Of a stretch of 64,000 nucleotides of DNA, positions 25,990-36,000 are shown one piece after another. The notes beneath the pieces were generated by a model. The model saw only the letters and a list, made by a program, of their open reading frames with translations, was not told the origin of the DNA and searched no databases. How positions within the stretch are numbered: the stretch's first letter is position 1; each line of letters begins with the position of its first letter. The stretch is from the NCBI RefSeq assembly GCF_017104715.1, contig NZ_JAAGPI010000002.1, positions 186,001 to 250,000 on the forward strand, in the 5' to 3' direction. The translations under genes were made by a program, and so were the position numbers. Origin of the DNA: Burkholderia sp. Ac-20365. Lineage in GTDB: Bacteria; Pseudomonadota; Gammaproteobacteria; Burkholderiales; Burkholderiaceae.

Positions 25990-28900
25990 ATGAAACCGGA
26001 TAACACGATGGCGGGCGCGCCCCCTGAGGCAGATGCGGCGCTCGCTGGCAGCGCGGCCGCCAGTTTTCTCTCGGGCGGCGGAGAGATGGGCGGGTTGCTA
26101 CGCGCCTTCGACTGGCGCACGACCGCGCTCGGCGTGCCTGAACAATGGCCGCAAAGCCTGAAGACGGCAATCCGCATCATGCTGACGTCGCGCCAGCCGA
26201 TCTGGATCGGCTGGGGGCCGGACCTGCTGTTCTTCTACAACGATCCGTACAAGTCGATCATCGGCGGGAAACATCCTGCCGCGCTGGGGCAGCCGACCTC
26301 GCTTGTCTGGCGCGAAATCTGGAGCGAGATCCGGCCGCTGCTGCAGACGGCGCTCGAAGGCATCGAAGGCACGTTCACCGAGCAGAAGCTGCTCATCATG
26401 GAGCGCAACGGCTATCCGGAAGAAACGTACTACACGTTCTCCTATAGCCCCGTTCCCGACGATCACGGCGGCACGGGCGGCATCATCTGCGCGAACAGCG
26501 ACGACACCGTGCGCGTGGTCGGCGAACGCCAGTTGCGGCTGCTGCGCGAGATCAGTGGCGCGACGCGCGACGCGCTGTCGTGGCGCGAGGTGTGCGAAGG
26601 CAGTCTTCGCGCGCTCGAAAGCGATCCTTACGACATCACCTTCGCACTGTTCTATCAGATCGAGCCGGGCGACACGACGGCATCGCTCGCGAGCGCATGC
26701 GGGATCGCAGCGGGGCATCCCGCCGCGCCGCGATCGATGGATGCCGCGCGCGATCCGGTATGGCCGTTCATGGACGTGCTGCGCAGCCAGCGTCTTGCGA
26801 TCGTCGCGGATCTCGGTGAGCGCTTCGACGCGCCGATGCCGAAGGGCGCGTGGCAGGGACCGGGCACGCAGGCAGCCGTGGTGCCCGTGCAGCCTTCCGG
26901 CGAAACCGGGCGCGGCGGCGTGCTGGTGGTCGGGCTGAATCCGCACCGGCTCGTCGACGACGACTACCGCGCATTTCTCACGCTGGTCGGGCGGCAGATT
27001 GGCGCAGCGCTCGGCTATGCCGACGCCTACGAAGAAGAGCGGCGGCGCGCGGAAGCGCTGGCCGAAATCGACCGCGCAAAGACGACGTTCTTCTCGAACA
27101 TCAGCCACGAGTTCCGCACGCCGCTCACGTTGATGCTGGGGCCGCTCGAAGAACTGCTGGCGAAGAACGACGCCACGGACGCCGCCGACAGGCCGCTGCT
27201 CGAAGTCACGCATCGCAACGGCTTGCGGCTGCTGAAGCTCGTCAATGCGCTGCTCGACTTCTCGCGCATCGAGGCGGGACGCATCGAGATTCATCCGCAA
27301 CCGACCGATCTCGCCGCCTTCACTGCAGATCTCGCGTCGCTGTTCCGCTCGGCAATCGAATCGGCGGGCATGACGCTCGACGTCGATTGCAAACCGCTGC
27401 CGCATCTCGTGTCGATCGACCGCGAGATGTGGGAAAAGGTCGTGCTGAATCTGCTGTCGAACGCGTTCAAGTTCACGCTGACGGGCAAGATCGCCGTGAC
27501 GCTGAACATGGCCGAAGGCGGCAGCATCGAAATGAGCGTCGCCGATTCGGGCATCGGTATTCCCGAGCATGAAGTGCCGCGCCTCTTCGAGCGTTTCCAT
27601 CGTGTCGAGGGCGCGGTGGGCAGATCGGTGGAGGGCAGCGGCATCGGTCTGGCGCTGGTGAACGAACTGGTGCGCTTGCAGGAAGGCGCGATACACGTGG
27701 AAAGCGAACCGGGCGTCGGTACGCGCTTCACGGTTGTGTTGCCGCCTTCCGTTGCAATCCATTCTGCGTCGGACGATGCCGAGCATCAGAAGAGCAACGC
27801 GATAGCGAGCGCGAACGCGCAGAGTTACGCCGATGCGGCGCTGCGCTGGCTGCCCGACGCGCAAACAGCCGCCGACGCCGACGACATCAGCGTGCTGCCC
27901 ACGCCAGGCGCGCATGACGGCGACGCAACGGGAAAACTGCTCGTGGTCGACGACAACGCCGATCTGCGCAACTACATGCGGCGCATCCTGACGGCAGCGG
28001 GCCACGAAGTGCATGTCGCCGCCGATGGCGAGGAAGCGCTCGCCGCCGCGCGCAACCTGCAGCCCGACCTGATCGTGTCCGATGTGATGATGCCGAAGCT
28101 CGACGGCTTCGGCCTGCTGCGCGAATTGCGCGCCGACGGCGATCTGCGCGACACCCCCGTGCTGCTGCTGTCGGCGCGCGCGGGCGAAGAAGCGAAAGTG
28201 GGCGGCCTCGAATCGGGCGCGGACGATTATCTGATCAAGCCGTTCGCGGCGCGTGAACTGCTCGCGCGCGTGGCGGGCAATCTGCAACTGGCGCGCCTGC
28301 GGCGCGAAACGGGCAACCGTCTGCGCGAAGAGTCGCGCATGCTCGAAATCCTCAACCGCGTCGGCACGGTCGTCGCCGCCGAACTCGATCTGAACCGCGC
28401 CGTGCAGGTCGTCGTCGATGCCGCGACGGAACTGACGGGTGCCGCGTTCGGCTCGTTCTTCTACAACGTGATGGACGACAAGGGCGGCAGCTACATGCTG
28501 TACACGCTCTCCGGCGTGCCGAAAGACACGTTCGCGAAGTTTCCGATGCCGCGCAACACGGCCGTGTTCGCGCCGACCTTCATGGGCCAGGGCATCGTCC
28601 GTTCCGACGACATCACGAAAGATCGCCGCTACGGCCGCAATCCGCCGCATCGCGGCATGCCCGAAGGTCATCTGAAGGTGCGCAGCTATCTTGCCGCGCC
28701 CGTCGTGTCGCGCACGGGTGAAGTGCTCGGCGGACTGTTCTTCGGTCATCCGACGCCGGGCGTGTTTACGGCGCGCTCGGAACGCATCGTCGAAGGGATT
28801 GCCGCGCAGGCTGCGACGGCGATCGACAACGCGCGTCTCTATCAGGCCGCGCAGCGTGAAATCACCGAGCGCACCAAGGCTCAGGATGCGCTGCGCGAAC

Positions 28901-30900
28901 TGAACGAAACGCTCGAGGCGCGCGTGATCGAAGCAGTCGCGGATCGCGACCGTCTGTGGGACTTCAGCGAAGACCTGCTGGTGGTCGCGGGCTTCAATGG
29001 TGAATTGCAGCGCATCAGCCCGTCATGGACGCGCGTGCTGGGTCACGACATGCACTGGCTCGCGTTGCAGTCGTACTTCACGTTGATCCATCCGGACGAT
29101 CATGCGCTGGTTCGAATGCATCTCGACGAGTTGCGGCGCACGGGCGCGGCGATGCGATTCGAAAACCGGCTCAAGCATGTCGACGGCACATGGCGCTGGA
29201 TCGCATGGACGCTATCCCTCGATCCCGATACGAAGCGCATTCATGGCGTGGGCCGCGACGTGACGAGCGACCGCGAAACGCAGGAAGCGCTGCGCCACGC
29301 GGAAGAAGCGCTGCGCGTCGCGCAGAAGATGGAAGCGATCGGCAAGCTGACGGGCGGCGTCGCGCACGACTTCAACAATCTGCTGCAGGTGATTGGCGGC
29401 AATCTTCAATTGCTCGCCGACGACGTCGCCGGCGCGGAGCGGCCCGCGCAGCGCGTGCGCAATGCACTCGCGGGCGTGGCGCGCGGCGCGAAGCTCGCGT
29501 CGCAACTGCTGGCGTTCGGCCGGCGACAGCCGCTCGCGCCGAAGGTGGTGAATCTCGGGCGCTTCGTGCGCGGCCTCGACGACATGTTGCGGCGCGCGCT
29601 CGGCGATGGCATCGAGATCGAGACGATCGTGTCGGGCGGTTTGTGGAATACGCTTGTCGATCCTTTCCAGGTGGAGAACGCGCTGCTCAATCTCGCGATC
29701 AACGCGCGCGACGCGATGGACGGCCACGGCAAGCTGACCATCGAAGCGGGCAATGCCTCGCTCGACGATGCCTACGCGAAGCGCCACGCGGACGTTACGC
29801 CCGGCCAGTACGTGATGGTCGCCGTCACCGATACGGGCTCGGGTATGTCGGCGGATGTGCAGGAGCATGTGTTCGAGCCGTTCTTCACGACCAAGCCCGA
29901 AGGCCAGGGCACGGGTCTTGGTTTGAGCATGGTGTATGGCTTCGTCAAGCAGTCGGGCGGTCACGTGAAGATCTACAGCGAGATGGGCCACGGCACGACC
30001 ATTCGCCTGTATCTGCCGCGCGTGCGCGAGGAAGAAGATCTCGAAACGGATGTCGATGCCGGTCCCGCGAAAGGCGGCGCGGAAACGATCCTCGTCGTCG
30101 AGGACGATGAAGACGTGCGTACCACAGTGGTCGAAATGCTGGCGGCGCTCGGTTATCGCGCGCTGAAGGCGAAGGATGCGCAAAGCGCGCTCGCGATCGT
30201 CGAAAGCGGTGTGCCGATCCATCTGCTGTTCACCGACGTCGTGATGCCGGGGCCGTTGCGCAGCACCGAGCTGGCGCGCAAGGCGCGCGAGCGTCAGCCG
30301 GGAATCGCCGTGCTGTTCACCTCGGGCTATACGGACAACGCGATCGTGCATGCGGGGCGGCTCGACGAAGGCGTCGAACTGTTGAGCAAGCCATATTCGC
30401 AGGATGCCCTCGCGCGCAAGATCCAGCATTCGTTGCGCGTGCAATATGCGCGGCCTGATGGCGACGTCACGCTGCATGCCGAGGACTCGCAAACCGTGAA
30501 GTTCGCGAGCCGCCACAGCAACGAGACTTTCGACGCGATCCGTCATCTGCGCATCCTGTTCGTCGAAGACGACGAATTGGTGCGCGTCAGCACGGCGGAA
30601 CTGCTGCGCACGTTTGGGCTCGATGTCGCCGAAGCGCAGAACGCAGACGAGGCCACGCGGATACTGGGCGAACGCGAGTTCGACGTGCTGCTGACGGACG
30701 TCGGGCTGGCGGGCGCATCGGGCGTCGAACTGGCCATCGACGCGAAAGCGCGTCAGCCCGGCATGCATGTGATCTTCGTGACGGGCGCCGATGCGGGGTT
30801 GTCGCCGCAGCAGCAGGTGCAATTGCAGGGCGCCGCGCAACTGCGCAAGCCCTACGATCCGCTCGATCTCGTCAACGCATTGCGCGCGTGCGTCGATTGA
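25990..30900 (+). CDS. Giant tandem hybrid histidine kinase with two kinase cores and three receivers
   Basis: A 1636-residue soluble protein. In order it has a PAS-like sensor (about 30-160), GAF (165-345), HisKA with His373 (NISHEFRTPL), HATPase (DSGIGI), receiver 1 with Asp698 (SDVMMPKLDG), a second GAF (about 780-940), PAS (about 985-1105), a second HisKA of the AHDFNN type with His1126, a second HATPase (NLAINARDAM, DTGSGM), receiver 2 with Asp1416 and receiver 3 with Asp1570. It reads as a whole phosphorelay in one chain. I chose the ATG at 25990 because the PAS-like domain follows; the frame is open further upstream over shadow sequence. It ends 16 bases from the convergent pilus gene. 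Confidence 0.9.
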   Translation: MKPDNTMAGAPPEADAALAGSAAASFLSGGGEMGGLLRAFDWRTTALGVPEQWPQSLKTAIRIMLTSRQPIWIGWGPDLLFFYNDPYKSIIGGKHPAALGQPTSLVWREIWSEIRPLLQTALEGIEGTFTEQKLLIMERNGYPEETYYTFSYSPVPDDHGGTGGIICANSDDTVRVVGERQLRLLREISGATRDALSWREVCEGSLRALESDPYDITFALFYQIEPGDTTASLASACGIAAGHPAAPRSMDAARDPVWPFMDVLRSQRLAIVADLGERFDAPMPKGAWQGPGTQAAVVPVQPSGETGRGGVLVVGLNPHRLVDDDYRAFLTLVGRQIGAALGYADAYEEERRRAEALAEIDRAKTTFFSNISHEFRTPLTLMLGPLEELLAKNDATDAADRPLLEVTHRNGLRLLKLVNALLDFSRIEAGRIEIHPQPTDLAAFTADLASLFRSAIESAGMTLDVDCKPLPHLVSIDREMWEKVVLNLLSNAFKFTLTGKIAVTLNMAEGGSIEMSVADSGIGIPEHEVPRLFERFHRVEGAVGRSVEGSGIGLALVNELVRLQEGAIHVESEPGVGTRFTVVLPPSVAIHSASDDAEHQKSNAIASANAQSYADAALRWLPDAQTAADADDISVLPTPGAHDGDATGKLLVVDDNADLRNYMRRILTAAGHEVHVAADGEEALAAARNLQPDLIVSDVMMPKLDGFGLLRELRADGDLRDTPVLLLSARAGEEAKVGGLESGADDYLIKPFAARELLARVAGNLQLARLRRETGNRLREESRMLEILNRVGTVVAAELDLNRAVQVVVDAATELTGAAFGSFFYNVMDDKGGSYMLYTLSGVPKDTFAKFPMPRNTAVFAPTFMGQGIVRSDDITKDRRYGRNPPHRGMPEGHLKVRSYLAAPVVSRTGEVLGGLFFGHPTPGVFTARSERIVEGIAAQAATAIDNARLYQAAQREITERTKAQDALRELNETLEARVIEAVADRDRLWDFSEDLLVVAGFNGELQRISPSWTRVLGHDMHWLALQSYFTLIHPDDHALVRMHLDELRRTGAAMRFENRLKHVDGTWRWIAWTLSLDPDTKRIHGVGRDVTSDRETQEALRHAEEALRVAQKMEAIGKLTGGVAHDFNNLLQVIGGNLQLLADDVAGAERPAQRVRNALAGVARGAKLASQLLAFGRRQPLAPKVVNLGRFVRGLDDMLRRALGDGIEIETIVSGGLWNTLVDPFQVENALLNLAINARDAMDGHGKLTIEAGNASLDDAYAKRHADVTPGQYVMVAVTDTGSGMSADVQEHVFEPFFTTKPEGQGTGLGLSMVYGFVKQSGGHVKIYSEMGHGTTIRLYLPRVREEEDLETDVDAGPAKGGAETILVVEDDEDVRTTVVEMLAALGYRALKAKDAQSALAIVESGVPIHLLFTDVVMPGPLRSTELARKARERQPGIAVLFTSGYTDNAIVHAGRLDEGVELLSKPYSQDALARKIQHSLRVQYARPDGDVTLHAEDSQTVKFASRHSNETFDAIRHLRILFVEDDELVRVSTAELLRTFGLDVAEAQNADEATRILGEREFDVLLTDVGLAGASGVELAIDAKARQPGMHVIFVTGADAGLSPQQQVQLQGAAQLRKPYDPLDLVNALRACVD

Positions 30901-30915
30901 CGGTTCGCGACGTGC

Positions 30916-31887
30916 TCAGTAGGTGATCGTCGCGATCACGGTGTCGATGTACGTGCCGGCTTGAGGCGTGGTTTGCGGCAGCACGCGCGCGTAGACGGTG
31001 ACGCTTTGCGACGAGCCGGTGCCTGTGCCCGTGAGTGCTGTCGTGCCGTTCGTGCCATCGCCCCACGGCAGCGAGTAGCTCGCGTTCTGATACAGCTGAT
31101 AGTGAATCTTGTCGGTGCCGCCGCTGCGCGTCATCACGCGGTCCGCGACGCTTGCGCCGCTTCCCGCTCCGGCCGAAATCGCAATCGAATACGCGTCGTT
31201 GCTGGTACACGCCACCGTCAGCGTGCCCGTCGCGGTGAGCGTCGAACTGAGTATGCCGGCCGTGCCGAAGTTGATGTTGGTCGATGCGATCGTGCAGTCG
31301 TTGATGACGTTAGCGCTGACTGTGAAGCTGAATGTGCTGCTCGGCGATGTCAGTGATGCACATGCGGGTGCGAGCAGCAGATACGCCGCGTAGTTCAGTT
31401 CCGCCTGCAACACGCCTGCGAAGCTCGACGTATACGTGCCGGCGACGAGCCCGGTTTGCGAGGCCGGCACGCGTCCATAGACGGTGAGCGTGGCGGAGCC
31501 GGTGCCCGTCGTGCCGCTCTGGGAAATGTCGAGGGCGATGGGCGAATACGTCGTCGAGCCTCGCGAGCCCCACACGGTGCTGCCGCCCGATGTCGTGTAC
31601 AGGTTGTACTGCAACTGATTCGTGCCGTTCAGCGCGATACGCGGCAAATAACTGCTGCCGCCCGTGCCCGTGCCGATGTTCACGCACGCGCGCACGGGCA
31701 GGATGCTCATGCCGGTGCAGTTGATCGTGATCGTCGATGACGCGCTCACCGTCGTGCCCGCAACCGGACTCACCTGTCCGAAGTTCAGGCTCGATGCGAC
31801 GGCGTTGCAGGTTTGCGCGAACGCGAGTTTCGGGGCGCTGACGAGCCACGCTGCAAGAAGAATGAGCCAGAGGGCGCGCTTCATCAT
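30916..31887 (-). CDS. Spore coat U domain protein, CsuE-like pilus tip adhesin
   Basis: A 323-residue secreted protein with a signal peptide (about 1-25, cleavage after AFA) and two spore-coat-U (SCPU) beta domains (about 26-170 and 180-323). Each starts with a Cys strand (CNAVASSLNFGQV; CTIASTNINFGTA) and ends in the alternating strand seen in pilin subunits (TVIATITY). Two-domain SCPU proteins are the tip subunit of archaic Csu-type pili. Its ATG overlaps the usher stop (TGATG); a second ATG follows directly. It is the last gene of the pilus operon. Confidence 0.88.
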   Translation of the reverse strand: MMKRALWLILLAAWLVSAPKLAFAQTCNAVASSLNFGQVSPVAGTTVSASSTITINCTGMSILPVRACVNIGTGTGGSSYLPRIALNGTNQLQYNLYTTSGGSTVWGSRGSTTYSPIALDISQSGTTGTGSATLTVYGRVPASQTGLVAGTYTSSFAGVLQAELNYAAYLLLAPACASLTSPSSTFSFTVSANVINDCTIASTNINFGTAGILSSTLTATGTLTVACTSNDAYSIAISAGAGSGASVADRVMTRSGGTDKIHYQLYQNASYSLPWGDGTNGTTALTGTGTGSSQSVTVYARVLPQTTPQAGTYIDTVIATITY

Positions 31888-34451
31888 CAACGCACCTTGC
31901 AAGTGAGCGGACCGAGCGTCGGCAATCCATTGCCTTTGCGCTCGAACGACACATCGACTTCGCAGGGACCTTCCGCCGATGTCGACGTGAATGCGTTGGC
32001 GGCGCGCATGTCGTCGATAAACGCGAGGCCGTCGTAGCCGATCACATAGCGCTTGCCGGTTTCCTGCTGCGTCAGCACGGCACCCGGCGGCAACGGCTTG
32101 CCCGCCGCATCGACCACGATCAGTTGCGCGCCCGAGAAGTCGTGCAGCGGAAAGCGCGCGAGCACGCCCGCGCGTGATTGCGGCGCGAGGTTCAGGCGCG
32201 TGGTGGCAACGGAGGTGTCGGCGGGCAGGTCGAGTGGATCGATCGCGAGATGGTTCGGCTCGTAGGCGACGAGGTCGGGCACGAGCAGATGCCCCGCGCC
32301 GTTCGTTTCGCCGATCACGCGGTTCTCGTGCAGCACGGGCACGTTTGGCACGCCGTCGGTGGAAACGAGTGCGAACGCGTCGTCGATGCGGCGTCCCGCC
32401 AGCACGTCGCCCGCCATCAGCACGACCGAACCGGACGCATCCAGTTCGCCATAGGTGCGCGAGCCGACATTCGCGACGCTGCCGATCAGGTCGCCGTAAC
32501 GTCCGCGCCATGTCGCCTGCGCAAGCGATTGCTGCTGGCCGTTCTGACGCGACGTCTGCACCTGCCAGCCGAGGCCGCCGCCATAGTCCGGCGTGTGCGA
32601 GACGGCCGCGCCGAACAGCGGCTTGCCGTGATCGCTGCCGGCGTTGACGCTCGCATTCACCGAGCCGCCCAGCAGGAAACTCAGCGCGATGAACACGCCC
32701 GTGTTCCCCGTATCGCCGAAGTCGTGATAGACGCTCGCGGACAGCGACGTGCTCGCGGGCAAGGTGGTCGTCCATGCAAGCGAGCCGATGCGCGAGTTGC
32801 CGTAGTACGGATCGTCCAGTCCGACGAGGCTCGCGCTCGCCGTGCTCGATGAACCGAACAGGCGGAACGGCACGGCGAGCGTCGCGCGGTACGTGGTGCG
32901 CGGCACGGGCGTACCTTCGGCGGATGCGAGATCGCTATAGTGCGGCGTGGCGTGCTGCGCCTGAAGATCGATCGACAGCGAAGGCTGATGCCATTGCCAG
33001 CCCGCCGAGAATTGCGCGCCGCTGCCGCCGGGCGTCGGCAGTTCGCCACCTGATGACGTCGTGTTTGTCGTGCCTTCGACAAAGCCGATGCCGATGGGAA
33101 CGCCCGTCGTGTTCGACAGCCCCGTGGCGGGCGCGTTGCGCGCGAGCGAGCCGTCGCCGCCATTGCCCGCGCTGCCTGCCACCGCGAAGTTCAGCACGCC
33201 CGCGTCGCCCGCTTCGAACAGCGCGCCGAGGCCCGCGTTATAGACGCCGCGTGTCGCTTCGCCGTGCGTTTCGACTGTGATGCGCGAGGTAACGCCGTGC
33301 CGCAACGATATGGATAGCGAAGGATCGCCCGCATAGTCGAACGAACTGAGCGCATAGGAGCGGCGCTGAAAACCGCCTTCGATCGAGAAATCGGTGAGTC
33401 CGGGCGCGAGCAGCCGCGAATCGATATAGAGCGGCACCGTCGTCATCACGCTGCGGCCGAGCACGTCGCGTGTGACGATCACCGCTTCGCCCGCGCCGTT
33501 GATCGCAGGGACGGCATTGATGACGAACGGCCCCGACGGCGTCTGGCCGCTGAACTGCCGCACGTTGTTCACGTACAGATCGACGGCGCTCGGCACGGCG
33601 GAGGTGCCCGCGAGCGTCGGCACGGGATAGGTGATGAGGTCGGGGCGCAGCGTGAAATCGCGCGACACCTGTGCGCCACCCATACGCACTGGACGCGTCC
33701 ATGTCAGCGACGACGAGATCGTGTCGCCGACGCGCGTCGTCACGAGCGTGTCCGGGTTCGAATGGCTCCACGTCGTGTCGAGCCGCACGTAACGATGCAG
33801 ATTGCGATACCAGTACGCGGTGCCCGTGTTATCGAGCAGACCGCCCGGATAGAAGAAGCGCTCTTCGCTGTAAAGGCCGTACTGGGTCGGCGAATTGGTC
33901 TGCGCGCTGAATTCGTAGTTGATCACAAGCCCCGTGCCGCTTGCCGATACAGGCGGCCGCGCAGGACTGTTTTCGAGCGTCGCGGGCTGACGGCGCGCGT
34001 CGATCACCTGAAGGTCGAGCTGCTGATGCTCGGGACGATACGTGTAGCGCAAACCCGGAATCGTGCCGAGCGCGATGAGCCCGTTCCTGCCAGGCGGCGG
34101 CAGGTCGTCGGTGCGAATGCCGACTTCGCGCAGTTCACCAGGCGTGGTGTAGATCATTGCGTCCGTCACGACAAAGTGCGCGATTTCTTTCGTCGATTCG
34201 CCGTTGATCGTCACTTCGAGATAGACGTCGCCGTTCGCGGGCGCAGCCGGAATGGGCGATGCCCCCGGATCGTGCGGCGTAGTGGGCGATGGCGGCATCG
34301 GCTGCGCGGCGACGCTGAACGGCGGCGTCGTTTCGCCCGTGCTCGCGGCAATGGCATCGGGCGGCGCGCTCCATGCCTGCGCGCACATCAGCGGAAACGC
34401 GATGCCCGTACAGGCGCTGTAGATCGCAGCGTGTCGCTGGCGCCATGGCAT
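31887..34451 (-). CDS. Fimbrial outer-membrane usher protein, CsuD-like
   Basis: An 854-residue outer-membrane usher that secretes and assembles pilin subunits. It has a signal peptide (1-30), an N-terminal chaperone-binding domain (about 70-190, with DVYLEVTINGES), a long beta-barrel rich in Tyr/Gly strands, and C-terminal plug domains (VALLTQ-type end rich in Pro). GGAGG lies just before the ATG at 34451; the open frame extends to 34517. The operon order chaperone-usher-tip is as in csuC-csuD-csuE. Confidence 0.92.
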   Translation of the reverse strand: MPWRQRHAAIYSACTGIAFPLMCAQAWSAPPDAIAASTGETTPPFSVAAQPMPPSPTTPHDPGASPIPAAPANGDVYLEVTINGESTKEIAHFVVTDAMIYTTPGELREVGIRTDDLPPPGRNGLIALGTIPGLRYTYRPEHQQLDLQVIDARRQPATLENSPARPPVSASGTGLVINYEFSAQTNSPTQYGLYSEERFFYPGGLLDNTGTAYWYRNLHRYVRLDTTWSHSNPDTLVTTRVGDTISSSLTWTRPVRMGGAQVSRDFTLRPDLITYPVPTLAGTSAVPSAVDLYVNNVRQFSGQTPSGPFVINAVPAINGAGEAVIVTRDVLGRSVMTTVPLYIDSRLLAPGLTDFSIEGGFQRRSYALSSFDYAGDPSLSISLRHGVTSRITVETHGEATRGVYNAGLGALFEAGDAGVLNFAVAGSAGNGGDGSLARNAPATGLSNTTGVPIGIGFVEGTTNTTSSGGELPTPGGSGAQFSAGWQWHQPSLSIDLQAQHATPHYSDLASAEGTPVPRTTYRATLAVPFRLFGSSSTASASLVGLDDPYYGNSRIGSLAWTTTLPASTSLSASVYHDFGDTGNTGVFIALSFLLGGSVNASVNAGSDHGKPLFGAAVSHTPDYGGGLGWQVQTSRQNGQQQSLAQATWRGRYGDLIGSVANVGSRTYGELDASGSVVLMAGDVLAGRRIDDAFALVSTDGVPNVPVLHENRVIGETNGAGHLLVPDLVAYEPNHLAIDPLDLPADTSVATTRLNLAPQSRAGVLARFPLHDFSGAQLIVVDAAGKPLPPGAVLTQQETGKRYVIGYDGLAFIDDMRAANAFTSTSAEGPCEVDVSFERKGNGLPTLGPLTCKVR

Positions 34452-34461
34452 CGATCCTCCG

Positions 34462-35313
34462 TCAGCGTGCGGGCGTGCTGACGGCAGGCGCCGCGGCGTC
34501 CGATTCCACGCGCACACGCGCCGTCACCGGCTGTCCGTTGACGACGGCCGACAGCGTCGCCTCGCGCGCATCGGCGGGCGCGTTCGCGACGGGCCAGCGG
34601 CGCGTCGCGTGCGGCAGCGCGTAGCCGAGCAGGCCGGGCGTCAGCAGCGTCGATTGTCCGTCGTGCCAGGTCAGCTTCACCTTGCTCAACTGTGCGTGCG
34701 TCGCGTCGCGGTTCACCGCGCGCAGCATCAGGCCGCCAGCCTGCACCGACGATGCCGCCGATGTCTGCGCGAGCGCATCCGCCCCCATGCGTTCGAGCGC
34801 GAACTGCAACGCCGGCGGTTTGCCGTCGAGCGGCGCGCCGACGAACACCGGCACCGAATAGCGCAACTGCATGCGCACGCCCGTCGCATCCGCGCCCTGG
34901 TTATTGGGAATCTCGTCGATCAGCAGCCGGTAGGTCTCCTCGCCGCTCACATCGCCTTTGCCGGCGCGCAGAATCCGCACCGTTTGATCCGCGCCCGGCG
35001 CCACCTGAACGATGGGCGGACTGGCGACGATCTTGTCGGTGCGTTCGAGGTGGTCTTCGTCGGCGGTCTGGCTCCACGCGAATACGCGGACCTGGGCGTT
35101 GAGCGGCGTCGTGCCGACGTTGTGCAGCGTGAGGACGGCGGCGGGGCGGTCGGCGGCGAGGTCGAGCCGGATCGGCGTCACCTGCAGGGCAGCGGCGTGG
35201 GCCGCGCCGGTCTGCAACGACAGGACAGCGCAGCCAAGCGCAACAGCCTGCCGGACGCGGCGCAAAGCTCCGCCTGCGGGCCGGCGCGCGGCCCGTTCGA
35301 ACGACGCGATCAT
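34462..35313 (-). CDS. Periplasmic pilus chaperone, CsuC-like
   Basis: A 283-residue periplasmic chaperone of the PapD-like superfamily. The signal peptide ends around AHAA, followed by LQVTPIRLDLAADRPAAVLTLHN (strand A and B of the first immunoglobulin domain) and the second domain from about residue 150. The first strand is long, as in archaic-class chaperones. It caps SCPU pilins and hands them to the usher. I chose the ATG at 35313, 4 bases after the preceding pilin stop; the upstream frame is basic filler. The spacing implies translational coupling. Confidence 0.88.
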   Translation of the reverse strand: MIASFERAARRPAGGALRRVRQAVALGCAVLSLQTGAAHAAALQVTPIRLDLAADRPAAVLTLHNVGTTPLNAQVRVFAWSQTADEDHLERTDKIVASPPIVQVAPGADQTVRILRAGKGDVSGEETYRLLIDEIPNNQGADATGVRMQLRYSVPVFVGAPLDGKPPALQFALERMGADALAQTSAASSVQAGGLMLRAVNRDATHAQLSKVKLTWHDGQSTLLTPGLLGYALPHATRRWPVANAPADAREATLSAVVNGQPVTARVRVESDAAAPAVSTPAR

Positions 35314-35317
35314 GGCG

Positions 35318-35827
35318 TCAGAAAGTGACGGTCGCGGTAACGGTCGACGTATAGGTGCCCGCCGCCGGCGTGTTCTGCGGCGCGACGCGGCCATACACCG
35401 TCAGCGTTTGCGCGGCGCCCGTGCCGGTGCCCGCAGCCGTATCGGTGCCGACCGTTTGCCCCCATGTCAGCGAGCGGGCCGAATCGCGATAGAGCTGGAA
35501 GGCGACCGTCGGCACGGGCGTGCCCGTTCCGCCGAGCAGCCGGTTCGCGACCGTCGAGCCCGTCACCGAGCCCGCATCGAGCCCGACGGTGTACGGCGCG
35601 CCGTTCGAGCAGGTGACGCTCAGCGTGCTGGTCTGGTCGATGTTCGCGGCGATCACGCCGGACGTACCGAAGTTGAGATTCGTCGCGGAGATCTGGCAGT
35701 CGGTCTGCAGGGTCAGCGTGACGGTGAAGGTGGTCTGACGGGTTGCGGCATACGCGTTGAAGGGGACGACAGGCGCGAAAGCCAACGCGACAGACAGGGA
35801 CGGGACAATCAGGTTGCGCCAGCGCAT
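35318..35827 (-). CDS. Spore coat U domain pilin, CsuA/B-like major subunit
   Basis: A 169-residue secreted single SCPU-domain pilin with signal peptide 1-28 (cleavage after AYA). The mature strand begins TRQTTFTVTLTLQTDCQIS, with the Cys pair (DCQIS and VTCSNG) and the donor-type C-terminal strand TSTVTATVTF. It is probably the main shaft subunit of an archaic chaperone-usher pilus. GGAG precedes the ATG at 35827. Confidence 0.9.
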   Translation of the reverse strand: MRWRNLIVPSLSVALAFAPVVPFNAYAATRQTTFTVTLTLQTDCQISATNLNFGTSGVIAANIDQTSTLSVTCSNGAPYTVGLDAGSVTGSTVANRLLGGTGTPVPTVAFQLYRDSARSLTWGQTVGTDTAAGTGTGAAQTLTVYGRVAPQNTPAAGTYTSTVTATVTF

Positions 35828-36000
35828 TCGGATATCTCCTCGGAGCCTCCAAGCGCTTGTGCGCTTTTTAAGGCGACGATCCGATTATGGGGCGGCTACA
35901 AACCGAATATGTAACTATTTGTTAGATTCGGCTAAATACTTGGACAAACGGATGCTGATTGAATGTTTTGTCGCATATTGTGCGCAGATTATGCGATTTA

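Noticed and set aside
26098..28749. A long (883-codon) minus-strand open frame opposite the giant kinase gene
   Set aside because: It is antisense to a domain-rich gene, Arg/His/Ala-biased as expected for a complementary frame of GC-rich DNA, and has no recognisable domain.
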